Shown here: one piece after another, positions 15,756 through 23,985 of the stretch | Layout of the letters: each line of letters opens with the position of its first letter | Position numbering within the stretch: the stretch's first letter is position 1 | Assembly (NCBI RefSeq): GCF_006740685.1 | Contig: NZ_CP035425.1 | Coordinates: 1,341,687-1,405,686, forward strand | Direction: 5' to 3' | Source of the DNA: Candidatus Nitrosopumilus sp. SW | GTDB taxonomy: Archaea; Thermoproteota; Nitrososphaeria; Nitrososphaerales; Nitrosopumilaceae | DNA: 64,000 nucleotides | Notes under the pieces: generated by a model | Seen by the model: only the letters and a program-made list of their open reading frames with translations | Databases searched by the model: none | Told to the model about the DNA's origin: nothing | Program-made: the position numbers and the translations under genes

Positions 15756-18416
15756 TCAAGGACCAGAGCCACCCATTTGGGCCTCATTTCCTGCAGGATT
15801 AACTCCAGTCAACTCATAAAATGCATCCACCTGACTTTGAGTCAACCATGTATTGTATGATGGAACTTCAGATACTTTGCCAAATCCACAATTCTCAGGA
15901 TCAGGATCTTCTATTCCAGTCAATTCCAAATTAACTGCATGGCCTGAATTTGTATGATAGTGCCACGCATTATCGCACTCTCCATCCCATTGCCATAAAG
16001 TAAACTGAGAAATTGGATATTGGACTCCACCAATTTCTAAAATTGTGAGTGAAGATAATTGTTCCATTTCACCACCTTCATCAATTTCTACCTCAGTCCC
16101 ATCTATGTCGTCTTGTTCATCACCAACTCGCACTTCACTGGGCTCACTAAGATCTAAAACTACTATTTTTTGCAAGTCATCGGCAATTGAATCAAAATCA
16201 TCTTCACCTTGTTCTACCATATCTTTTCCCAATTCATCATTTGAAGAAAATTGTATTCCTATGGAAGTAACAGAAACGTTTTCTTGCCCTAGACCTAGAA
16301 TGTTAAAAACACCTATTACAATATCGTCTCCTTGTGAAACCAAATTACCGGTATCTGAATGTGATGAAACTTCTATAGATCCTAAATCAATTGCTATTGT
16401 GTTAATTCTAGTTATTTCTGAATTTTCTCCTACAATAGTAAATTCCAGTACTTTCAACTCCTCGCCTGGGATGTTTGTAATTTTTGTATCGAAATTATAA
16501 GAAGTGATGGTAGCTGGCGAATACACATTTAGATGAAAAACAGCCATATCTTTTTCTGATTTTGCTTTCTTTAGTGCATCTTGTGCTTTTACATAACCAT
16601 CGTTAATGCTGATAAGATCGTCTCTAACTGACTCAATCAAAATTTCTTGTTGTTCAACACTTTTTTCAAGTTCCAAAATTGGAATGTTGATTTTATTTGC
16701 AATTTCCTCTATTGATGTGATTTGTTGTTGTGTATTTTTGAGAATAGAAACAGAGTTCTTCAAATCCGTATCAGTTTTGTCTTTTAATGTCTGCATTTTT
16801 TGTGCAAGTTCTTGATTCTCAGAGGTTTTTTCTTCAGAGTAAATATCCCATGCAGCATCACTTGCCTCATCAAAAATTTCTGATTCTAAATTCTTTGTTT
16901 CTAAAAGATACGTAAATGCTAACTCATTCCATTTTTGTTCCTTGTATAAATTAAAAATAAAATCTTGACTAATCTCTATTGTGTCTATTTGTTTTTGTTT
17001 TTCCTTAAATGAAATAATCTCTTCTTTCATCATAAACTGTATTCCTTGCTTGAAATCATTATCAGAAATTGCTCCAGCAACCCACCAGTCCGCATTATTT
17101 CGAATCCATTGAGGAATTGCAATGTTGTCACTAATTGCTATTGTACCCTGGGAATCAACTTCGACATTATCTACTTGAACAATTTGTTCTTTGACTAAAA
17201 ATGCCAAAGATGTTGCAAATTCTCTGTCACTAACAATTCCATCTGCCCACCATTGAGCAGAAGTTTTTATCCACTGAGGTAAAGAAGATTCTTCTTTAGG
17301 TTCAATGTCATAGATGGCTAAAAATGCATCTTCATATTTATCAAGAGATTCAATATATTTTCCTTGAGAAGCTAATGATTGAGCTTCAAGTGCAAAATCA
17401 TTAGCGATTGATTTTTGTGTGCTATCTGATTCGGAGGAAATGGTGTCATAAATGGCATCTGCATAATCTACAACTATGCTAGGAGTTTTTTGTTTGAGTT
17501 GTTCAAATTCTAAATCTGTTGTTTCAGTTAATCCTTCTTCTTTTTGAGAATCTGAATTGAGACGAATTACATCTTTAGAAGAAGAAATAAAATCATCTAC
17601 TGAAGCAGCTAGTGCAAATTGATCTGTTGTAGGAATTTGAATGGAGCTTGCAACTTCTTTTTCTTCTTTTGGTAAGCATTCTCCATTAGGATCATCTACG
17701 GGCTCTGTAATCACGGACCAACGAATTTCAGCACCCCCATCATCTCCCTTTAATTTTGTAACAATGTTTGATTGGGGTTTTTCTATTGTATCATTTTTAA
17801 TCCCTAAATGATCATCACCATTTAATCCCGCAATGAAAGTGGCAATACCTGCAACTGCAACTGCTTTTCCTGTAACAACCCACCCTCCAGGACCAAATGC
17901 AAGAGCTGCCCCTGCAACAGTTGTAGCACCACCAATAACCGTATTTGCAGTAGATTGATCAGATTCTCTAAGATCAAATGTGTATGTAATTGGACTCATT
18001 TCAGAACATTCAATGTGCTCATAAAGAACTTCATTTCGAAAATTTTTTACTGGTTCTTCAAACCATCGGTAACAACTCCACGTTGAATCAGGCCTTGATT
18101 CTGAATGGCATGTTGTTAGTCGATAATCCATATAGTTATGATCATAGTCTTTATGATCTTTGAAATTTTCATCATGTCCTTTATGATTAAAAACATAACT
18201 GAAAACAAGTTCTGCTTCCCCTGCATCAATAGGGTCATCTTGGTTTTCATTTAATTTGATACTCTCAAGTATTACTTTGACTTTGATTTTTGGAGCATGT
18301 GCTCCTGGAGGATCATTTGGATTGCTATTATTGTGTGCAAATGCCTGAGAATTTGCAAGAATTGAAGAAGATAAAAGGATTAATGAAAATAAAATAACTG
18401 AAAACTCTTTTTTCAA
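15756..18416 (-). CDS. Large secreted protein with tandem WW-rich repeats and coiled coil
   Basis: An 886-aa exported protein. A signal peptide is plain at residues 1-27 (basic start, FSVILFSLILLSSSIL core, then QAFAH). A Gly/Ala-rich hydrophobic stretch lies near 160-195. Two copies of a domain found in many thaumarchaeal surface proteins follow at about 385-420 and 437-475 (LPQWIKTSAQWWADG and IPQWIRNNADWWVAG). A coiled coil spans ~520-620, then a beta-rich region, an acidic segment (~770) and a C-terminus rich in Trp, His and Cys. It is probably cell-surface bound. No enzymatic motif was recognised. Confidence 0.85.
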   Translation of the reverse strand: MKKEFSVILFSLILLSSSILANSQAFAHNNSNPNDPPGAHAPKIKVKVILESIKLNENQDDPIDAGEAELVFSYVFNHKGHDENFKDHKDYDHNYMDYRLTTCHSESRPDSTWSCYRWFEEPVKNFRNEVLYEHIECSEMSPITYTFDLRESDQSTANTVIGGATTVAGAALAFGPGGWVVTGKAVAVAGIATFIAGLNGDDHLGIKNDTIEKPQSNIVTKLKGDDGGAEIRWSVITEPVDDPNGECLPKEEKEVASSIQIPTTDQFALAASVDDFISSSKDVIRLNSDSQKEEGLTETTDLEFEQLKQKTPSIVVDYADAIYDTISSESDSTQKSIANDFALEAQSLASQGKYIESLDKYEDAFLAIYDIEPKEESSLPQWIKTSAQWWADGIVSDREFATSLAFLVKEQIVQVDNVEVDSQGTIAISDNIAIPQWIRNNADWWVAGAISDNDFKQGIQFMMKEEIISFKEKQKQIDTIEISQDFIFNLYKEQKWNELAFTYLLETKNLESEIFDEASDAAWDIYSEEKTSENQELAQKMQTLKDKTDTDLKNSVSILKNTQQQITSIEEIANKINIPILELEKSVEQQEILIESVRDDLISINDGYVKAQDALKKAKSEKDMAVFHLNVYSPATITSYNFDTKITNIPGEELKVLEFTIVGENSEITRINTIAIDLGSIEVSSHSDTGNLVSQGDDIVIGVFNILGLGQENVSVTSIGIQFSSNDELGKDMVEQGEDDFDSIADDLQKIVVLDLSEPSEVRVGDEQDDIDGTEVEIDEGGEMEQLSSLTILEIGGVQYPISQFTLWQWDGECDNAWHYHTNSGHAVNLELTGIEDPDPENCGFGKVSEVPSYNTWLTQSQVDAFYELTGVNPAGNEAQMGGSGP

Positions 18417-18514
18417 TAAAAATCTCCTATTCTATACGTACATTAACTTTTAGCTAACATTCCAGTATTGGTAATTTTCATTGCTAACATGTGTCTTAAT
18501 TGAAAATATTTTTG

Positions 18515-19801
18515 TCATGGACTTAGTCTGTCAGGATCTCGTGGATACAATACCACTTCACGTACATTATCAATTCCAATCAATGTGGTCATCAATCTAT
18601 CTAATCCCATTCCCCATCCTGAATGTGGAGGCATTCCCCAATCAAACGCTTTAAGGTGGTCAGTAAATTGTGCCGGATCCAAATCTTGTTCTTTTAGTCT
18701 GGCCTTTAGCATCTCTGGGTTGTGTAGTCTTGTTCCTCCTGAAGATAATTCTAGGTATCCAAATTGCAAGTCAAATGAGCGTGATAATTCTGGGTCTTCA
18801 TCTTTTTCTCTAATGTAAAATGGTTTTAGTTTCATAGGCCAGTCTGTCAAAAAGAAAAATCCTGGATGATTGTCTCCTATTATTCTAAGATGTGAATCTA
18901 ACAAATCGTCTCCAAACTCTACTTTTTCATCTGCACTCTTTAGTTCATCAATACATTGATTGTATGTAATTCTCTCAAATGGTGATTTTGGAACTTCTAT
19001 TGTATGTCCTATTTCTTCTTGTTCTTTTTTACAATTTTCTGCAGTATACTTGTAGACTTCCATAACTAGTGATTCTAAAACATCCATAACGTCATTGTAA
19101 TCCATGAATGCTGCTTCAATGTCTATGCTTGTAAATTCACTAAGGTGTCTTCCTGTATGAGAATTTTCTGCTCTGTAAAAGTTTGAAATTTCAAATACTC
19201 TTTCTAATCCTATTGTCATCTGTTCTTTGTATAATTGTGGACTTTGAGCCAAATATGCTTTCTTTCCAAAGTACTCCAATGAAAAGAGATTTGCCCCGCC
19301 TTCACTTGCACTACCAATAATTTTTGGCGTAGTAATTTCTATGAATTTTTTTTCTGCTAATGTCTTTCTTAGTGACTGTAAAACATAATGTCTTAATTTG
19401 AAAATGGATGCTGTTTTTTGATTTCTCATATCTAGTGCACGATGATTTAGTCTTGTATCGATGTTACTTTCTACCCTTCCAATAGGATCAACTGGCAATG
19501 GATGAATTGCTTTTCCTAACACTTCAATTTCTTCTGCTTTAATTTCAAATGCAAAATCTCTTGCTTTTGTTTCTTGTACTATTCCCTTTACACTTACAAC
19601 ACTTTGTCGGTTAATTTCTCCAAGGTTGTCGTTTAATTCACCTTTTACAATGACTTGGGAAATTCCAGACACGTCACGTAATGTGATAAATGACATTTTT
19701 CCTAACTTTCTTAAATCCTCAATCCAACCACCTAAAACAACTTGTTTTCCAATTAATTCAGATGTGAGTTCTGAAATGTCATGAGTTTTTACAAAGACCA
19801 T
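18515..19801 (-). CDS. aspS: Aspartyl-tRNA synthetase, archaeal type
   Basis: A 428-aa class IIb synthetase. The N-terminal OB-fold anticodon domain (GGWIEDLRKLGKMSFITLRD) is followed by the catalytic core with motif 2 FRAENSHTGRHLSEFTSID and motif 3 GWGMGLDRLMTTLIG near the C-terminus. The length matches archaeal AspRS, which lacks the bacterial insertion. Many archaeal forms also charge tRNA-Asn; discrimination cannot be settled by eye. The ATG overlaps the TAA of the upstream KH-protein gene by one base, so the two are cotranscribed. Confidence 0.93.
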   Translation of the reverse strand: MVFVKTHDISELTSELIGKQVVLGGWIEDLRKLGKMSFITLRDVSGISQVIVKGELNDNLGEINRQSVVSVKGIVQETKARDFAFEIKAEEIEVLGKAIHPLPVDPIGRVESNIDTRLNHRALDMRNQKTASIFKLRHYVLQSLRKTLAEKKFIEITTPKIIGSASEGGANLFSLEYFGKKAYLAQSPQLYKEQMTIGLERVFEISNFYRAENSHTGRHLSEFTSIDIEAAFMDYNDVMDVLESLVMEVYKYTAENCKKEQEEIGHTIEVPKSPFERITYNQCIDELKSADEKVEFGDDLLDSHLRIIGDNHPGFFFLTDWPMKLKPFYIREKDEDPELSRSFDLQFGYLELSSGGTRLHNPEMLKARLKEQDLDPAQFTDHLKAFDWGMPPHSGWGMGLDRLMTTLIGIDNVREVVLYPRDPDRLSP

Positions 19802-20319
19802 TACTTTCTACCTTTATCCTCAAATTCTATCTCAATGTCAAGGTTTCGGGCATTTTTGACAATTTCAACAACTTTTTCAGTATCAATTGGGAATTTAGGC
19901 GTCCATTTGCCTGAAACAACTGCTTTTGTCTTTTGAACTCCTCCTGGTGCCCAAACTGAATTTATTGAAAGGATTTTGGTTGGAAAGAATAAATCTTCAA
20001 TGAACCTCTTATCTGTCTCATCAGCTTCTACCAGCCAAATCTTGCCTTTGAATTGGTCCTGAAGTAGTCTGTATAATGTCCTGCTTTGTCTAATAATCAT
20101 GATGTCATTTTTTGCCAACGATAATACGAAATTGCCTTGAAATTCCTTGCATGAATATAATGTAAAATTTTCAATCTCATTATTTGATTTTGCAACTTTG
20201 GCCAGAACCATTGATGCGTCAACATCAGCTTGAGTTAATTCTCCTGATTCAACTTTACCTTCACATTGTGGGCATAGTATTGAATTTTTTGCATCAAAGC
20301 CACATATTGGTAATTTCAT
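19801..20319 (-). CDS. NusA-related KH-domain protein with N-terminal zinc finger
   Basis: The 172-aa protein starts with a Cys region (ICGFDAKNSILCPQCE) and continues into a KH-like module (KNDIMIIRQSRTLYRLLQDQ, then IWLVEADE). This layout matches an archaeal family related to NusA KH domains, probably RNA binding in translation or transcription. It sits directly upstream of aspS with a one-base overlap, pointing to an information-processing role. The usual KH GxxG loop is not perfect, so RNA binding is inferred. Confidence 0.65.
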   Translation of the reverse strand: MKLPICGFDAKNSILCPQCEGKVESGELTQADVDASMVLAKVAKSNNEIENFTLYSCKEFQGNFVLSLAKNDIMIIRQSRTLYRLLQDQFKGKIWLVEADETDKRFIEDLFFPTKILSINSVWAPGGVQKTKAVVSGKWTPKFPIDTEKVVEIVKNARNLDIEIEFEDKGRK

Positions 20320-20399
20320 TTGAATCGATTTTTCATTCTGACAAAGTTGTTTATATCCCTTAGTGCAAAACAGAAATTCTAGTTTGGATATGAAAAATC

Positions 20400-21335
20400 A
20401 TGGGATTTCTATCTGTTAATGGATTAACATCTAGATATGATTCCTCAAAAGGTCCTGTCTATGCTGTAGATGATGTGGATTTTTCATTAAATGATGGTGA
20501 ATCAATAGGAATTGCAGGTGAGAGTGCATGTGGAAAAAGTACTTTGGGCTTGTCTATCATTCGCATGCTTTCAGGGGGAAAAACTCAAGGGGAGATTGTC
20601 TTTGATGATAAATCCATTTTAGACATGGATGAAACTGAATTCAATGAGAATTTTAGGTGGAAAAAAATTTCTATGGTCTTTCAGGGTGCAATGAATTCAC
20701 TTGATCCTGTTTTTACTATTAATGAACAATTTCTTGAAATCCTAAAACAACATAACTTTGAAGGTGATTCAAAACAGTTAATCTCTGATGCAATGAATTC
20801 TGTAAATCTTGATGAGAATGTTCTAAAAAAATATCCTCATGAGCTTAGTGGTGGCATGAAACAAAGAGTTGTAATTGCTATGGCTCTGCTCTTAAAACCA
20901 AAATTTGTAATTGCTGATGAACCTACTACTGCACTTGATGTTCTTATTCAGGCCCAAATAATCAATCTCTTAAAATCCCTGAAAAAATCTGGTATGTCTA
21001 TTATGTTAATTACGCACGATTTGGCAGTTTTATCTGAGATTGCTGATAAAATTGGGATAATGTATGGTGGGCAAATAATTGAATTTGGCTCTTTAGAAGA
21101 AATTTATAAAAATCCAAAACATCCGTACACTCAAGGACTTTTAGAATCTATTCCAACTTTGAAGGGAAACAAACCAAAATACATCAAAGGAATTCCTCCA
21201 AGCTTACTTGATGCTCCAACTCAGTGTAGGTTTATTGACAGATGTCCTAAGGTTGTTGAAAAATGTAAACAACTCCCACCTAAATTCAAAACTGAAACTG
21301 GATATGTTCGCTGTTGGCTGTATGAAGAAAAATAG
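20400..21335 (+). CDS. Dpp/Opp-type peptide ABC transporter ATP-binding protein
   Basis: A 311-aa ABC ATPase: Walker A GESACGKST (~40-48), Q-loop VFQGAMNSLDP, signature LSGGMKQR, Walker B FVIADEPTTALD and H-loop THDLAVL. The C-terminal extension with CRFIDRCPKVVEKC is the Cys motif of DppD/OppD subunits. It would power import of peptides or related solutes at the membrane. No permease, binding protein or second ATPase gene is adjacent, so it appears alone, which is odd for a subunit that normally works in a pair. A TATA-like TTTATATCC at about 20350 precedes it. Confidence 0.85.
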   Translation: MGFLSVNGLTSRYDSSKGPVYAVDDVDFSLNDGESIGIAGESACGKSTLGLSIIRMLSGGKTQGEIVFDDKSILDMDETEFNENFRWKKISMVFQGAMNSLDPVFTINEQFLEILKQHNFEGDSKQLISDAMNSVNLDENVLKKYPHELSGGMKQRVVIAMALLLKPKFVIADEPTTALDVLIQAQIINLLKSLKKSGMSIMLITHDLAVLSEIADKIGIMYGGQIIEFGSLEEIYKNPKHPYTQGLLESIPTLKGNKPKYIKGIPPSLLDAPTQCRFIDRCPKVVEKCKQLPPKFKTETGYVRCWLYEEK

Positions 21336-21336
21336 T

Positions 21337-21630
21337 CTATTTTGATTTTAGATACTCTTCATCGATTTTTTTTAAATAGATTTCTTGTATTTGTGTAATC
21401 TCTCTTTGTGTGGTATTTTTACAAATCATCTTTGCGTATTTTATCAAATCTGGATTGTCTTGTGTTTTTTCAAATTCCTCTATTTTTTTAAAAGACTCTT
21501 GCTCAAATTTCATGACTTCTCTAAGTTCCTTTCCTATATCTTCTGCATTCATTTTTTCATATTCTTTAGAATTTGATTTTCTAAAACTGATCTCATCAAT
21601 TAGTTTTTGAATTTCATCAGGTTCGTCCAT
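21337..21630 (-). CDS. Hypothetical helical protein, 97 aa
   Basis: A charged, predicted all-helical protein (for example IQKLIDEISFRKSNSKEYEK and ELREVMKFEQESFKKIEE). No cysteine pair, membrane segment or motif was recognised. Its stop is 1 nt from the end of the convergent ABC gene. The opposite strand also has open frames here, but they are Phe/Ser-rich and look like shadows. Confidence 0.6.
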   Translation of the reverse strand: MDEPDEIQKLIDEISFRKSNSKEYEKMNAEDIGKELREVMKFEQESFKKIEEFEKTQDNPDLIKYAKMICKNTTQREITQIQEIYLKKIDEEYLKSK

Positions 21631-21660
21631 GTTATTTCATATTCAAAGTAATAAAAAAAG

Positions 21661-21756
21661 CTAATTTTGATTTTCTTTTTTATGCTCTAAAACATGTTTC
21701 AACCCATCTGTCATACTAAGCGAATCTAAATCGATCTCACAATATGGACACTTCAA
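21661..21756 (-). CDS. 31-aa C2H2-like zinc-finger micro-protein
   Basis: A TTG at 21754-21756, directly after an in-frame stop, opens 31 codons starting MKCPYCEID and ending LKHVLEHKKENQN. Cysteines 3 and 6 and histidines 21 and 25 fit a CX2CX14HX3H zinc finger. The ORF begins 3 nt after the stop of the gene at 21760 and is probably translated from the same mRNA. Confidence 0.5.
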   Translation of the reverse strand: MKCPYCEIDLDSLSMTDGLKHVLEHKKENQN

Positions 21757-21759
21757 TTT

Positions 21760-22134
21760 CTAAGAATATTTTTTTACAATTGGTAAACAAGAGTCAATAA
21801 TTCTGAGTACCTCTGATCTAATTACTTTTTTATCAATTGATATCCAAACTCTTTCTTTTTTGATTGCAAATGATATTGTTTGTACTTTTTTTCGTTCTTC
21901 CCACACAAATTCGATTTCTCCTAGATTTTTATCAAAAAATCCTTCCAAGTCTGTCTTTATTGCAATATGTGAGAATTGGTATTGGGTATTTTTTTCATTC
22001 AATAATGGCACTAAATCTGCTCGTCTTTTGTATGCCTGTAATTCCCCACTTTCTCCTATTACTCCTACAAATCTGATGTATGGGCTAATTCCTGCTATTG
22101 TATCACAAATTTTTTCATAATCTTTTTTTGTCAT
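21760..22134 (-). CDS. Hypothetical protein, roadblock-like layout
   Basis: A 124-aa soluble protein that starts with a helix (KDYEKICDTIAG), then strand IRFVGVIGESGELQAYKR, and later paired strands (EIEFVWEERKKVQTISFAIKKERVWISI) and a closing helix. This order is reminiscent of roadblock/LC7 or profilin-like small signalling proteins. Proteins of this type appear common in thaumarchaea, but I cannot name a family with certainty. It leads the 31-aa zinc-finger ORF. Confidence 0.6.
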   Translation of the reverse strand: MTKKDYEKICDTIAGISPYIRFVGVIGESGELQAYKRRADLVPLLNEKNTQYQFSHIAIKTDLEGFFDKNLGEIEFVWEERKKVQTISFAIKKERVWISIDKKVIRSEVLRIIDSCLPIVKKYS

Positions 22135-22224
22135 TCACAGGAGTTGATAAAATATGATATTTTAATGATTGTCATACATTCTTTTCTAGTTTTAATTAAA
22201 TAATACATGAAAACAGTTTGAACA

Positions 22225-22857
22225 GTGGATTTTGTTGATCTTTTTCCATTTGCTCCTGAAATAGGCTATCTTAGTTTGGGACTAGTCAACTTTTTTGGTT
22301 CTCTTGTCCCCTTTGTTCCTTTACCTGGATTTTTGTTGTTGGCTACAATGGCTGTAGGTGATCAATTTGATCTGCATATATTGGCAATTCTATCTGCAGT
22401 AACTGCAACTGTCGCAAAACAGATAATTTTCTATGTCAGTTACGGCGGTCGAAAGATTATCAATGAAAAAACTCGAAAAAGAATGCGACCATTTGAAAGA
22501 TTAGTAAAAAGATATGGTGCAGGTGCTGCATTCTTTGCAGCTGCAACCCCCATTCCTGATGATTTGGTATATGTTCCATTAGGACTTGCAAAATATAATC
22601 CAAAACGATTCTTTATTGCAACTCTGACTGGAAAATTTGTTCTAAGCTATACTATTGTCTTTGTTTCTCACTATCTTGGATTGTCTTTGGTTGAACCATT
22701 TCTTGAAAACATAGATGACGCTACACCTGTTTACATTGGAATTATTATTTTTGGAGCAACAATGACTGCTGTTGTGGTTTTGCTTTTACGATTAGATTGG
22801 CAAAGAATTCTTGGAAAATTTGCCCCTTGGACTTTGGATGAAAACAATGACGACTAG
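22225..22857 (+). CDS. DedA-like (VTT-domain) membrane protein
   Basis: A 210-aa integral membrane protein (GTG start) with about five hydrophobic helices. The family signature is visible as FGSLVPFVPLPGFLLLA near the N-terminus and the mid-protein KRYGAGAAFFAAATPIPDD stretch with its conserved Gly and Pro, then GKFVLSYTIVF. DedA/SNARE-associated proteins are linked to membrane homeostasis and lipid flipping. The 3' end overlaps the convergent glycosylase gene by 4 nt. Confidence 0.8.
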   Translation: MDFVDLFPFAPEIGYLSLGLVNFFGSLVPFVPLPGFLLLATMAVGDQFDLHILAILSAVTATVAKQIIFYVSYGGRKIINEKTRKRMRPFERLVKRYGAGAAFFAAATPIPDDLVYVPLGLAKYNPKRFFIATLTGKFVLSYTIVFVSHYLGLSLVEPFLENIDDATPVYIGIIIFGATMTAVVVLLLRLDWQRILGKFAPWTLDENNDD

Positions 22858-23411
22858 ATTTTTATTTTAAAATTCCACAACTTGTCTGTTGCTTCTTTAA
22901 TTCCTATCCTTGGCGATGACACAATCTTTTTTGCCTCTATTCCTTCTGTTATGTATAATTTTGAATTTTTTGTCAAATCTAATCCGTAATGCTCTTTTGT
23001 AATCTCCAATGCCTGAGTTAACTTTGCAGGTCCATTAGTAAGATTTTTCAAATCTTTTTTATTTCGATTTTCTTGCATTTTCTTTATTCCTTTTTCTGGC
23101 TCGATTGCTCGAATAAGGACTGCTCCTGCAGCAACTTTTGGATTCCGAGCTACTACGTTAAAACAATAATACATTCCATATGTGAAATAAACATAAGCCA
23201 TTCCTACATCTCCAAACATTGCCTTGTTCCTGTCTGTGATTTTTCTATATGCGTGACTTGCAGGATCATCTTTGTGTCTGTAAGCTTCAGTTTCTGTAAT
23301 TATACCTGAAATTTCACTCCTTCCTATTTTCCTGATAATTTTTTTACCTAGCAAGTTTTTTGCAACAGTTACTGTATCTTGAAGATAAAATTTTCTAGGA
23401 AGTGTACTCAA
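22854..23411 (-). CDS. Alkyladenine (3-methyladenine) DNA glycosylase, MPG/AAG family
   Basis: A 185-aa member of the AAG/MPG family. It has the ETEAYRHKDDPASHAYR catalytic region (~40-57), the MFGDVGMAYVYFTYGMYYCFNVVA core (~65-88) and the GPAKLTQALEI segment near 127. It excises alkylated and deaminated purines to begin base-excision repair. It overlaps the upstream uracil-DNA glycosylase gene by 17 nt, forming a repair operon that also includes TldD. Length is normal for prokaryotic forms. Confidence 0.92.
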   Translation of the reverse strand: MSTLPRKFYLQDTVTVAKNLLGKKIIRKIGRSEISGIITETEAYRHKDDPASHAYRKITDRNKAMFGDVGMAYVYFTYGMYYCFNVVARNPKVAAGAVLIRAIEPEKGIKKMQENRNKKDLKNLTNGPAKLTQALEITKEHYGLDLTKNSKLYITEGIEAKKIVSSPRIGIKEATDKLWNFKIKI

Positions 23412-23985
23412 TATCTATCATAACTGCTTTATTGTTTTTTAACTCTCTGATTAAATCAAATAGTTTTACAATGTCTTCATTTAATGTTGAGATTAACTCT
23501 TGATTGTATATAGTTGCAGCAGGATGAATTGTTAAAAAATACAACTGATCATCTTTTCGTACTAACTTTCCTCTAAATTTTGTAATTTCTGAGCCTCCCA
23601 ACACGGAATTAAATGCAGTATTTCCTAAAACACAAATAATTTTTGGTTTTATTATTGAAATTTCTTTTTTTAGGTATTCTTTACATGTGTCTCTTTCTTT
23701 TGTATTTGGCACTCTGTTATTTGGAGGTCTACATTTTACAACATTGGTGATGTATACATCTTCTCTAGAAATTCCTGCTCCTTCAAGTGCTGCAGATAGT
23801 TTCTTTCCTGCAACTCCTACAAATGGCTCTCCATTCTTGTCTTCATTTCTTCCAGGTGCCTCACCTACAAATATTACGTCTGATTCAAAATTACCTTTTC
23901 CTGGAACAGAATTTGTTCTGGTTTTACATAAATCACACTTTGTACATTTGATTACATTTTGTTTTACTGTCTCTAGTTGATTCAT
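23395..23985 (-). CDS. Family 4 uracil-DNA glycosylase (Fe-S)
   Basis: A 196-aa type-4 UDG. [4Fe-4S] ligands are C14, C17, C84 and C101. Active-site motif 1 is GEAPGRNED (41-49), and the second motif is IHPAATIYN near residue 156. It removes uracil arising by cytosine deamination. The first base follows the TldD stop immediately, and its 3' end overlaps the alkyladenine glycosylase gene by 17 nt, so the genes are cotranscribed. Confidence 0.93.
   Translation of the reverse strand: MNQLETVKQNVIKCTKCDLCKTRTNSVPGKGNFESDVIFVGEAPGRNEDKNGEPFVGVAGKKLSAALEGAGISREDVYITNVVKCRPPNNRVPNTKERDTCKEYLKKEISIIKPKIICVLGNTAFNSVLGGSEITKFRGKLVRKDDQLYFLTIHPAATIYNQELISTLNEDIVKLFDLIRELKNNKAVMIDIEYTS

Noticed and set aside
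21385-21610. Two plus-strand open frames opposite the 97-aa gene
   Set aside because: They are Phe/Ser/Leu-rich, typical of a shadow over a helical, Lys/Glu-rich minus-strand gene.
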